Positions 22,750-29,735 of a stretch of DNA of 64,000 nt are shown piece after piece. Within the stretch, counting starts at the first letter, position 1. Every line of letters begins with the position of its first letter. Source of the stretch: Pseudomonas promysalinigenes (GTDB taxonomy: Bacteria > Pseudomonadota > Gammaproteobacteria > Pseudomonadales > Pseudomonadaceae); contig NZ_CP077094.1 in NCBI RefSeq assembly GCF_014269025.2, positions 3,286,001 through 3,350,000 of the forward strand, in the 5' to 3' direction. Under the pieces are notes generated by a model. It was not told the DNA's origin. It saw only the letters and a program-made list of their open reading frames with translations, and made no database searches. The position numbers were made by a program, and so were the translations under genes.

Positions 22750-24159
22750 TCAGACCGTGGCCACTTTAGACTCGGCTCGCAAGGCATTGAACATGCCCGA
22801 GAGCTTAAGGCAGGTTTCCTGGTACTCGAGCTCTGGCACCGAGTCAGCTACCACGCCACAACCGGCGAACAGGTAGGTGCGCGTGCCTTGCACCAGCATC
22901 GAGCGCAACGCCACGACGAAGTCACCCTCGGCGCACTCATTCATCCAGCCGAGCGGCCCGGCATACCAGCCACGATCCATGCCCTCATGTCGGCGAATGA
23001 ATGTAAGCGCCTGCTCAAGCGATGAACCAGCCACGGCGGGTGTCGGATGCAACTGCTCAATGACATCCAGCACACCAATCTTCGCTCCGATTTTTGCCTG
23101 GATCGGAGTAGACAGATGTTGCAAAGTCGGCAGCCTGCGAAGCTCGGGTACCGCCGCCGCCTGCACCGTCGCACCCAGACGCTCGAGCCCCTGTCGAATG
23201 AAGCGCACCACCAGGTCATGCTCCTGACGCTCCTTTACCGATGCCAGCAGCGCTTGGCCCAGGCTGTGATCATTCGCCTCATCGCCGCCTCGCGCTACGG
23301 TGCCGGCCAAGGCGTGGGTGCTGACCAGACCATTTTGCAGATGCGCCAAGCGCTCCGGGGTAGCACCGAGGAAACAGCTCTTGCCACGGCGAATGGCGAA
23401 TAAGTGCGCGCCGGGATTGTGCCGGCGCAGACGTTTGAGTAATGGAATCACCCCAATCGGAGCAACATGCTGGCGCAGCAAGTGCCGGGCCAACACGACT
23501 TTGTGCATCTCACCCTGGCGAATGCACTTGACGGCCTTAGCGACCGTACTCTGCCACTGCTCGCGCGATACCGAAGACTGGTCATCACCCATGGCCTCGA
23601 TCACGAACTCGCTCCGGTCGACATCCTGATCCACGAAATCGAGCAGTCGGCGTTGCTCATCGAGTAAGGCAGGCAGATCACTGTCGGCCCGCACCTGGGC
23701 CTGCAGCAACAGGTAACTGCCCACGGAGTTCTGCAGCCACTGGAGCGGATACAACGTCATTACGGCATCAGGAAAATCACGCCAGTGCGGCTGTTGAGCT
23801 CCCCCACTGTCAAACCGCGCGCCACCCATCAGCAACGGACCTGACGGCCCTTCTTGGACGGCGCTAGCCAACCATTGTCGCCAGCGCCTCGATATTCCGG
23901 ACAATGACGATGCACCTTCGTCCAGCAATTCGCGACCTTGACCTATACCGAGCAGCACGCGGTCTGGCTCGCGGGACTCAAACAACGCATAGGGCAAACC
24001 CAGCGATTCTATATTAGCTACCTGCGCCAGAGCGTCGAACGGCTCACATGGTAAGGCCAGGCACACCAGCACCTCTCCCCCCTCCCGGACTGCGCGGCAG
24101 CGCCCCTGCTCGAGCATCGCCCACCAGCGCATCCATTGCCCAGGCTCTGGACGGCTCAT
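22750..24159 (-). CDS. Isochorismate synthase (salicylate branch, PchA-like)
   Basis: 469 residues from the ATG at 24159, which overlaps the stop of the lyase gene by ATGA. It converts chorismate to isochorismate. The C-terminal chorismate-binding domain is clear: FLGATPERLAHLQ, STHALAGTVARGGD, HPTPAVAG and the final YAGPLGW...ALRSMLV...GCGVVADS blocks. The N-terminal third is variable, as in PchA, EntC and MenF. It works with the pyruvate lyase encoded immediately upstream to give salicylate. Confidence 0.93.
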   Translation of the reverse strand: MSRPEPGQWMRWWAMLEQGRCRAVREGGEVLVCLALPCEPFDALAQVANIESLGLPYALFESREPDRVLLGIGQGRELLDEGASSLSGISRRWRQWLASAVQEGPSGPLLMGGARFDSGGAQQPHWRDFPDAVMTLYPLQWLQNSVGSYLLLQAQVRADSDLPALLDEQRRLLDFVDQDVDRSEFVIEAMGDDQSSVSREQWQSTVAKAVKCIRQGEMHKVVLARHLLRQHVAPIGVIPLLKRLRRHNPGAHLFAIRRGKSCFLGATPERLAHLQNGLVSTHALAGTVARGGDEANDHSLGQALLASVKERQEHDLVVRFIRQGLERLGATVQAAAVPELRRLPTLQHLSTPIQAKIGAKIGVLDVIEQLHPTPAVAGSSLEQALTFIRRHEGMDRGWYAGPLGWMNECAEGDFVVALRSMLVQGTRTYLFAGCGVVADSVPELEYQETCLKLSGMFNALRAESKVATV

Positions 24160-24467
24160 GGCGCAGTACCCTGTTGTTGGATAGACCAATAATCCATCTG
24201 CTGGGCTATGTACCAGTCGATGATGCCGGCGAACAGCTTCTCTATGTAATCGGCATCCAGCCCAGCCTGGCAAGCCCACTCCCTACGCTGGGGTAACATG
24301 CGCGCTACGCGTTCCGGCGCGGGTATGCTCTGCAGGCTGGGTTTGAACTGTGCCGCGGACTTGACGTACAGCATGCGCATCCCCATGCACTCGATGATCC
24401 GCTGGTCGAGATGGTCGATGGCTTCGCGGACGTCGTTGAGGCCTGTGACCTCGTTTGGTGCTTTCAT
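24156..24467 (-). CDS. Isochorismate pyruvate lyase (PchB-like)
   Basis: 103 residues with an AroQ-type chorismate-mutase helical fold: DVREAIDHLDQRIIECMGMRMLYVKSAAQFK carries the conserved Arg and Lys residues, and ERVARMLPQRREWACQAGLD is the second active-site helix. It eliminates pyruvate from isochorismate to release salicylate. AAGGAAG precedes the ATG. The gene order lyase-synthase with a stop/start overlap is the pchBA arrangement. Confidence 0.92.
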   Translation of the reverse strand: MKAPNEVTGLNDVREAIDHLDQRIIECMGMRMLYVKSAAQFKPSLQSIPAPERVARMLPQRREWACQAGLDADYIEKLFAGIIDWYIAQQMDYWSIQQQGTAP

Positions 24468-24533
24468 TGATTCAATCTTCCTTGATGACGACCCGTCAGT
24501 AGGGGCGGGCTAATAGAGACGCTGCTCAAACTC

Positions 24534-25526
24534 TTACCGGTAGAACGCGCTGGCCCACTGACGAAAATGACGTATGGGCCCATCCACGCGACTCAGTGGT
24601 GGGCGTTCGATATAGATCTTGTTTTCCCATATGGCGAAGTCCTTGGCCAACTCACCGGTCAGCCGCGGCAGGAGGTAGCTCAGCAGCATGCGGTCCTTGC
24701 GCCGATCACCGCTCGACTTGACGGAAACCGTCATGCGGATGTCAATACGCCCTTCTGCCACCGGTGTGACATACAGGAAGCTGCGAAACTGCAGCTTGTC
24801 TTGATCGATGACCACCTGAACCTGATGAAGGCCCAACGCGTTGAGCACTACGCTGGCCTTGGCGATTGAAGGCTTGCCGCCCAGGTCGCTGACACTGAGA
24901 GATGTCCAGCTCGCATGCGCGCCCTCATAGCGCAGATCAAGCAAATCACCGACAGCTTGTGCTCCATGCACAGTTGTGAAATGCGCGACATCGATACCAT
25001 TTTCCGCGATGTCTTGGACATGCGCCCGCAGATTCCAGTAACAATCCTCACGATGAATTGGAGCAGTCCATCCGTCCTGCTCAATTTCCACGGGTGTCCA
25101 CAGCGCAGGCTGATCATTTGGATCATGCCAGGCTTGCAACATGCCGCCCCGTACTACCGTAGGCCATTGGCGCAAACCGACTTTCATCGGCGTGTCAACA
25201 AACGGAATCTTGCTGCATCGCCCATGGCCGTCGTACTCCCAGCCGTGAAACGGGCAACGCAGATGCTCGCCTTCGACAATCCCGCCGTAACCAAGATGCG
25301 CCCCCAGGTGCGGGCAGTGCGCGTCGTACACGGCAACTTCGCCGGATTCGGTGCGGACCACCACGATGTCGCGGTCACACAGCCGGGCCGGTCTGACTGA
25401 CGCCAACGCCAGGTCTTCAACCCAGGCAACCGCATACCAGCCCCTGGGTGAAGCGCTGAACGGAAAACGCGCACCGGCCCTGCCCGCTTGCAGGTCAGTC
25501 TTTGAATACTCAACTTGTGTGTTCAT
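24534..25526 (-). CDS. Rieske non-haem iron oxygenase A (promysalin-type cluster)
   Basis: 330 residues from the ATG at 25526 (M-N-T-Q-V-E-Y-S-K), 7 bp after the preceding gene, with TGAGG upstream. The Rieske [2Fe-2S] ligands are C71-x-H73 and C91-x2-H94 (CPHLGAHLG and CPFHGWEYDG). The mononuclear iron ligands are D179, H182 and H187 (IDVAHFTTVHG), or the equivalent downstream carboxylate. The single-component layout resembles KshA/PrnD-type oxygenases, which need an external ferredoxin reductase; none is encoded in the cluster. The likely role is a hydroxylation of the C14 chain (C-2 or C-8). Confidence 0.88.
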   Translation of the reverse strand: MNTQVEYSKTDLQAGRAGARFPFSASPRGWYAVAWVEDLALASVRPARLCDRDIVVVRTESGEVAVYDAHCPHLGAHLGYGGIVEGEHLRCPFHGWEYDGHGRCSKIPFVDTPMKVGLRQWPTVVRGGMLQAWHDPNDQPALWTPVEIEQDGWTAPIHREDCYWNLRAHVQDIAENGIDVAHFTTVHGAQAVGDLLDLRYEGAHASWTSLSVSDLGGKPSIAKASVVLNALGLHQVQVVIDQDKLQFRSFLYVTPVAEGRIDIRMTVSVKSSGDRRKDRMLLSYLLPRLTGELAKDFAIWENKIYIERPPLSRVDGPIRHFRQWASAFYR

Positions 25527-25533
25527 CTGCGCC

Positions 25534-26520
25534 TCAGAAGACATCCAGCACGAAGGATTCGTAACGGTCACGGGCAATCTGCGTCAGCAGCAATGCTCGC
25601 CTATGTCCACCGGCAGCCTGACGCCGCAGCGCCTGTGCAGCGAGATAGATCTGAGCCGGTAAGGTAGCTTCATGCAGTTGCCCCATCATCTGCTGCACAT
25701 CCAACACTGGCACCGGAAGATTTAACGCTGCCAGCCAACCCTGTCCCGCAGCAAAGCCATGCACCGCGACAAGCGTGGCTTCACACTCTTGCAAGCGATC
25801 CCTCACCTGCGCCTGAGTCACCGGACCACCACGGCGCAAGCTCGCTAGTGCTGAAGAGGGTTCGGTATCAAGCAGCATGCAGCTGGCTGCGGTGCCGAAG
25901 ACCCCAAGCCGATCGCTATCCGGCCCTGCCAAGTACTCGTCATGAATGCGCTGATCGCCATTGAAGACGCCCCCAGCAAGAACCCGTGACGTGCGCCCGG
26001 CTCCCAGTTTCTCCAGTGCATGGATGAACGCCTGTACAGAGGCCGCAGCTTCCCCCACGAATGAGAGGCTCTCGCCCTTGAGTCCTAGCAGGATCGCGAT
26101 GTTGGCGGCATACAGGTTGGGCAACTCTGCTAGGAAATGAGTAGGCCTGAGGCGAGCAAGCTCCTGGTTGATATCGAGCGTTCCCGCGGCGGCCGCAGCG
26201 AAAATAGAGTTGTCGACAGCGTCATTGCGCTCACCGATTTTGGCAGCCATGTAGAGGTCACAAGTAGCGCGACTTTCGGCGCTCAGCCCGGCCTCTTCCA
26301 GCGCCAGGCCCGCTGCGCAGACGAGCATTTTCTGACCTGCACCCATGGCGTTTATGTCTCGCACCTTGGTGACGAAGCGATCCAGCGCAACTGAAGGTAG
26401 CGGAACTTTACCCCTCACCGCCGCAGCCGACGGCTTGGGCAATGGCTGCTCATCCCCCAGCGCGAAAGCGCCATCACTGTGAACAATCCCTATGCCCTTG
26501 ATATAGACCGTTTCGATCAT
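25534..26520 (-). CDS. Ketosynthase-like protein lacking the catalytic Cys
   Basis: 328 residues from the ATG at 26520, which overlaps the dehydratase stop by ATGA. The N-terminal half looks like a thiolase-fold ketosynthase (VYIKGIGIV; INAMGAGQKMLVCAAGLALEEAGL). At the nucleophile position it reads F-V-G-E-A-A-A-S, with E157 where a Cys is expected, and no clear HGT or GH motif follows. It is shorter than a true ketosynthase. It could act like a chain-length factor with the active ketosynthase of this operon, or be a scaffold. I cannot assign a catalytic activity. Confidence 0.75.
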   Translation of the reverse strand: MIETVYIKGIGIVHSDGAFALGDEQPLPKPSAAAVRGKVPLPSVALDRFVTKVRDINAMGAGQKMLVCAAGLALEEAGLSAESRATCDLYMAAKIGERNDAVDNSIFAAAAAGTLDINQELARLRPTHFLAELPNLYAANIAILLGLKGESLSFVGEAAASVQAFIHALEKLGAGRTSRVLAGGVFNGDQRIHDEYLAGPDSDRLGVFGTAASCMLLDTEPSSALASLRRGGPVTQAQVRDRLQECEATLVAVHGFAAGQGWLAALNLPVPVLDVQQMMGQLHEATLPAQIYLAAQALRRQAAGGHRRALLLTQIARDRYESFVLDVF

Positions 26521-26969
26521 CGGTGCCTCCCTTGGCAGTCCAGCACGGTATGCTGCACCGCCTGGCGTAGAACGTCGTTGTCGAACGGCATCAACCGCAA
26601 CATCCATTGCGCACGCGCTACCACGTCGGTGCTCTTTAGTACACCTTCGCAAACCAAATAGCTGTCGGCCCGATGGGTGATACGGACATCCGCCTGGAGC
26701 TGCTCGCCGGGTGCCACGAAACCATTGAACTTGGCTTGTTTGATATTGACCAGAAACGCCATCTTGTCGAAGTCCGAGGACAACATATAAAGAAAGCCTC
26801 CGGCCTGCGCCATCAATTCGACCATCAATACACCCGGTAATATAGGACGCCCCGGAAAGTGCCCATCAAATACCGGGGCTTGTTCCGGTACCTGACTGAT
26901 GCATTGGATGGTCTGCCAGGGTTCAATGGCGACGACGCCATCAATTAGCAGATTCTTTTCGATATTCAT
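26517..26969 (-). CDS. 3-hydroxyacyl-ACP dehydratase, FabZ-like hotdog
   Basis: 150 residues. The FabZ/FabA signature GHFPGRPILPGVLMVELMAQ supplies the catalytic H37 and E51. It should dehydrate a 3-hydroxyacyl-ACP intermediate during assembly of the fatty chain. It overlaps the ACP gene before it and the ketosynthase-like gene after it by ATGA each, so the three are translated together. Confidence 0.87.
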   Translation of the reverse strand: MNIEKNLLIDGVVAIEPWQTIQCISQVPEQAPVFDGHFPGRPILPGVLMVELMAQAGGFLYMLSSDFDKMAFLVNIKQAKFNGFVAPGEQLQADVRITHRADSYLVCEGVLKSTDVVARAQWMLRLMPFDNDVLRQAVQHTVLDCQGRHR

Positions 26970-27268
26970 GCACTGACAGGCGCACCCTGCAGAACCTGAT
27001 AAATGGCCGCAACGAAATCTTTCATCTTGTGGTTATTCTTTTCACCATTCGGCGCGCTCGCCGACCACGCTTCGAGTGGGAATTGAATTTTATACGTATC
27101 TTCAATTTCGAACACGATGTCCAGAAAATCGACACTATCGATACCCAACTCCTGGGTCAGGCTCAGCTCTCCGTCGATGCGATCAATGCCCAAGTCTGTG
27201 ACATCACAATATTGCATGATGATTTTTTCCACAGTTTGATACACGTCCTGCAGGCTCAATTCGCTCAT
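26966..27268 (-). CDS. Acyl carrier protein (type II, cluster-specific)
   Basis: 100 residues from the ATG at 27268, preceded by GGAAGGAA. Phosphopantetheine attachment site S45 in LGIDSVDFLDIVFEIE. It resembles fatty-acid ACPs more than peptidyl carriers and carries a C-terminal extension. It is probably the carrier for the myristoyl intermediate handled by the ketosynthase pair and dehydratase. Confidence 0.9.
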   Translation of the reverse strand: MSELSLQDVYQTVEKIIMQYCDVTDLGIDRIDGELSLTQELGIDSVDFLDIVFEIEDTYKIQFPLEAWSASAPNGEKNNHKMKDFVAAIYQVLQGAPVSA

Positions 27269-27287
27269 ATATTCCTTCCCTGTGTGA

Positions 27288-28064
27288 TTACGCGTTATCG
27301 TGCTGAATAAATTCAATCAATCGCTCGATTACCCCGGCATTACGAAGTGCGCCCGAGTGCCCCAACCCTTGTGTTTCTATGTATTGCGCTTGCGGCCACA
27401 CGTAGCGCAACCCACGTGCACCGGCCTCGATTTCGATGATCGGGTCATCTACATCATGGTGGATCAATGTTGGCAGAGTCATTGACTTGCACAGCTCAAT
27501 CGGTGAGTAGGCCTGACGCCACCCTGCACCAAATGCTTGATCAATCGCGCTAGCCAGTTCATCCAAGGCCACGCCCTGATCCTGTTGCAACTGCTGAAAC
27601 CGCTGGAACACGTACTCCTGAGTCGCAGCAGGCGACAAGCAGATGAATCGCTTCGCACCCAGCCCGGCATTGAGTGCGCGCATGACCCAACTGCATGCCA
27701 TTGAATGCGCAACCACTGCGGCCGGCTCGGCGTAACGCCGGGTCTGCAATAGTGCCTCCCAGATGAACACAGACGGAATGAAACGTCCGTGAGGGTCATG
27801 GGAGGGAATATCGACAGCGAGCACACCTCGGCCCGCCGCAAGCAACCCCTTGATGAGTGCGCCAAATTGTGCGGCATTGCCGTTGGAGCCATGCACGCAC
27901 AGCACTGGAGCGCTGCCCTCCCAATGGTGACAGCGCACCTCAAGATCACCCCATTCGAAGCTCTCGCAGCTGGCCTGAGCGAAGGTCGCTTGATAGATCC
28001 TGGGCACCCGCAAGGGCCCAAGGCGAGCAATGGCCTTAGTAGCGCGGTCAGGCATCCGAACCAT
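27288..28064 (-). CDS. Alpha/beta hydrolase (thioesterase-like)
   Basis: 258 residues. Oxyanion motif VHGSNGNA (58-65), nucleophile S121 in VAHSMACSW (an A-H-S-M-A variant of GxSxG), acid in HHDVDDPI (about 204-207) and H236 in GLGHSG complete a catalytic triad. Start at 28064, overlapping the preceding carrier gene; an ATG three codons later (28055) is also possible. Likely role: release or transfer of an acyl group from one of the carriers, for example freeing the fatty acid for amidation. Confidence 0.82.
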   Translation of the reverse strand: MVRMPDRATKAIARLGPLRVPRIYQATFAQASCESFEWGDLEVRCHHWEGSAPVLCVHGSNGNAAQFGALIKGLLAAGRGVLAVDIPSHDPHGRFIPSVFIWEALLQTRRYAEPAAVVAHSMACSWVMRALNAGLGAKRFICLSPAATQEYVFQRFQQLQQDQGVALDELASAIDQAFGAGWRQAYSPIELCKSMTLPTLIHHDVDDPIIEIEAGARGLRYVWPQAQYIETQGLGHSGALRNAGVIERLIEFIQHDNA

Positions 28065-28296
28065 CCTTTCGTGCCGCCAGGATGTAGCGAGCCTGCTGTT
28101 CGATTGATTGTAATTGGGGGTATTGGCTGATTTCGAGCCTGACCCCGAATACCTTCATACCCCGCATAAATAACCGCATCAAAGCCAATGAACTTCCACC
28201 GGCTTCGTGGAAGGGCGTAGTATCCTCAAACTGCTCGCCTGGCAACAAAGCCTGCCACAACTCCCGCAATTGGATACGCACTGTCTGATCCTTCAA
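28048..28296 (-). CDS. Stand-alone carrier protein with TTG start
   Basis: 82 residues with GGSSLALM (S36 is the expected phosphopantetheine site), closer to peptidyl/aryl carriers than to fatty-acid ACPs. The start codon is TTG at 28296, supported by GGGAGAG seven bases upstream; no ATG or GTG fits the frame better. It is the first gene of the minus-strand operon. A salicyl carrier role is a reasonable inference, since the salicylate-AMP ligase has no fused carrier. Confidence 0.82.
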   Translation of the reverse strand: MKDQTVRIQLRELWQALLPGEQFEDTTPFHEAGGSSLALMRLFMRGMKVFGVRLEISQYPQLQSIEQQARYILAARKDGSDA

Positions 28297-28309
28297 GAAA
28301 TTACTCTCC

Positions 28310-28327
28310 CTTAGACTAAGGTCTAAG
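28310..28327 (-). promoter_or_regulatory. Hairpin adjoining the Shine-Dalgarno sequence of the first operon gene
   Basis: Perfect stem CTTAGAC (28310-28316) - TAAG - GTCTAAG (28321-28327). On the minus-strand transcript it ends directly at the GGGAGAG ribosome binding site of the TTG-started carrier gene. Such placement suits translational control (RNA structure or RsmA/CsrA-type protein), but the loop itself has no GGA. Confidence 0.5.
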
Positions 28328-28333
28328 CACCAT

Positions 28334-28373
28334 CATTTGAATGACCTATACCTCAAACGCATGCATTCAAATG
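28334..28373. repeat. Inverted repeat pair, candidate operator
   Basis: CATTTGAATG (28334-28343) and its exact reverse complement CATTCAAATG (28364-28373), spaced 30 bp start to start, which is about three helical turns. Each arm is itself a CATT-NN-AATG near-palindrome. This suits cooperative binding of a dimeric regulator between the divergent operons. Confidence 0.5.
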
Positions 28374-28699
28374 GATAATTTAATAATGTGCTTATTCGCA
28401 AACGAGCGATCTCATGCTCCGACATCTTCATGATCCTTGTGTCGCCCGCGATCAAAACCGCAATTTCATCGTCCGGAAATGGCATTAATCATCTCCATTT
28501 AGCTCACCAGAGGAGCACCACAAATGTCAACTAAACAATAAAAAAATCAGATAGGCGCGTGTTCTTTACTGCACTTGCACTCTTTCAAAATTTGTTCTAG
28601 GCTCGCACTCCCAAACATCGAAAACTGTTCGAACTTCGCCCCACCCGCTTATACGCCACGTGGCTCAGCGGCTTCGAATTTAAGAAGGAAGTACACGCC

Positions 28700-29698
28700 A
28701 TGGAGTTTGGCTGGAGCCGCATTTCGCGCTTTTTTCACCCCGTTCATGCCGAACAGGACATCCGCGACAAACCGGTTCAGGTGCAAGTGGGCGGCTTGAA
28801 GATCGTGCTGTTCCGCAGCAAGGACAGGCAGATCGTCGCCATGCCCGACCGTTGTCCTCACCGGTTCACGCCATTGTCGATGGGACGTGTCGATGAGAAT
28901 GGCAACATCGAGTGCCCTTACCATGGGTGGAGCTTTGATGTGCAGGGCCAGGGCTACATTCCGCATCAGCCAACCTCCCGCTCCTGCCGTATCGAAACCC
29001 TAAAAACCATGGTTCGCAATGGAGTTGTCTGGGTGGGCGGTCAACAGGCCGAACCCCTTGAGGAGTTCGCCGATCCGGAATACACGTTTCTTGGACAGTT
29101 CCCCGTCGTGTTCGACTGCCCGCTGCACGTTGCACTGGACAACTTCTCCGAAGACGAACATTTTCCTTATGTCCATCAAACCTTCGGCTGGGACCGTGAA
29201 GGCGCTAAGGATGTCGAGTACGAGTTCAGCCAGGATGAGCGCAGTACGCTGAACTACTATCGGGGCCCAATCCGTAAGTTTCCCTTGATGTTTCTAACTG
29301 GGGTCAAGGCAGGGGACATTTCGCACAACCGTTTCCACACGCTGTTCAATCCAGTGCGTAGCACCTACGAATCCTGGGTGACCTGCCAAGCCCGGCACGT
29401 CAACATCGGTGGACACATCAAGACCACCATTTTCTTCGTGCCTAATGCCGACAACCGCACCACGCTGTACAGCTTCGTGCACTCGCGTGCTAGCGATGCC
29501 AAATCGGCCTTCTTCCAGAAGCACATGCGCCGCTTCATCTTGCGTTTCATCAAAAAAGAGTTTGAAGCCGACGGCTCATTTTCGAGCCAACTTGCCCACT
29601 TACCCTACGCGCTGAACGGTGCCCGCCTGGGCAAATACGACAAGCCGCTGGTCGTTCATCGCCGCATGCTGGAACGCATATACCTCGGTGAGCCCTGA
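28700..29698 (+). CDS. Rieske non-haem iron oxygenase B (promysalin-type cluster)
   Basis: 332 residues. Rieske ligands C52-x-H54 and C72-x2-H75 (CPHRFTP and CPYHGWSFD). The mononuclear iron site lies in NFSEDEHFPYVH (H154, H159, with an upstream acidic residue). It is only distantly similar to the other Rieske protein of the cluster and fits the phenylpropionate-dioxygenase-like group. AAGAAGGA precedes the ATG. With the amidotransferase it forms a separate plus-strand operon, which suggests both act late on the fatty chain; the product needs hydroxyls at C-2 and C-8. Confidence 0.88.
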   Translation: MEFGWSRISRFFHPVHAEQDIRDKPVQVQVGGLKIVLFRSKDRQIVAMPDRCPHRFTPLSMGRVDENGNIECPYHGWSFDVQGQGYIPHQPTSRSCRIETLKTMVRNGVVWVGGQQAEPLEEFADPEYTFLGQFPVVFDCPLHVALDNFSEDEHFPYVHQTFGWDREGAKDVEYEFSQDERSTLNYYRGPIRKFPLMFLTGVKAGDISHNRFHTLFNPVRSTYESWVTCQARHVNIGGHIKTTIFFVPNADNRTTLYSFVHSRASDAKSAFFQKHMRRFILRFIKKEFEADGSFSSQLAHLPYALNGARLGKYDKPLVVHRRMLERIYLGEP

Positions 29699-29735
29699 AC
29701 TTCGGCTTTTCAGTCATTCTAAGAAGGAGCACAGG

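Larger units (their letters stand above)
28297..28699. promoter_or_regulatory. Divergent control region of the biosynthetic cluster
   Basis: About 400 bp, noticeably AT-richer than its surroundings and without a convincing ORF. It separates the 13-gene minus-strand operon from the two-gene plus-strand operon. It contains a hairpin against the Shine-Dalgarno sequence of the first minus gene (28310-28327), a 10 bp inverted repeat pair (28334-28343 / 28364-28373) and a TAAAT-N17-CGT match on the minus strand (28658-28682). No regulator gene lies in the cluster. Promysalin production is reported to depend on Gac signalling. Confidence 0.7.

Noticed and set aside
16019..24467. Salicylate genes as part of a pyochelin or pseudomonine siderophore locus
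   Set aside because: There is no cyclization, methyltransferase or reductase NRPS module and no TonB receptor. The proline code, fatty-acid enzymes and amidotransferase point to promysalin instead.
28575..28799. Short plus-strand open frame in the divergent control region
   Set aside because: It overlaps the start of the Rieske gene in another frame, has no ribosome binding site and no recognisable protein features.
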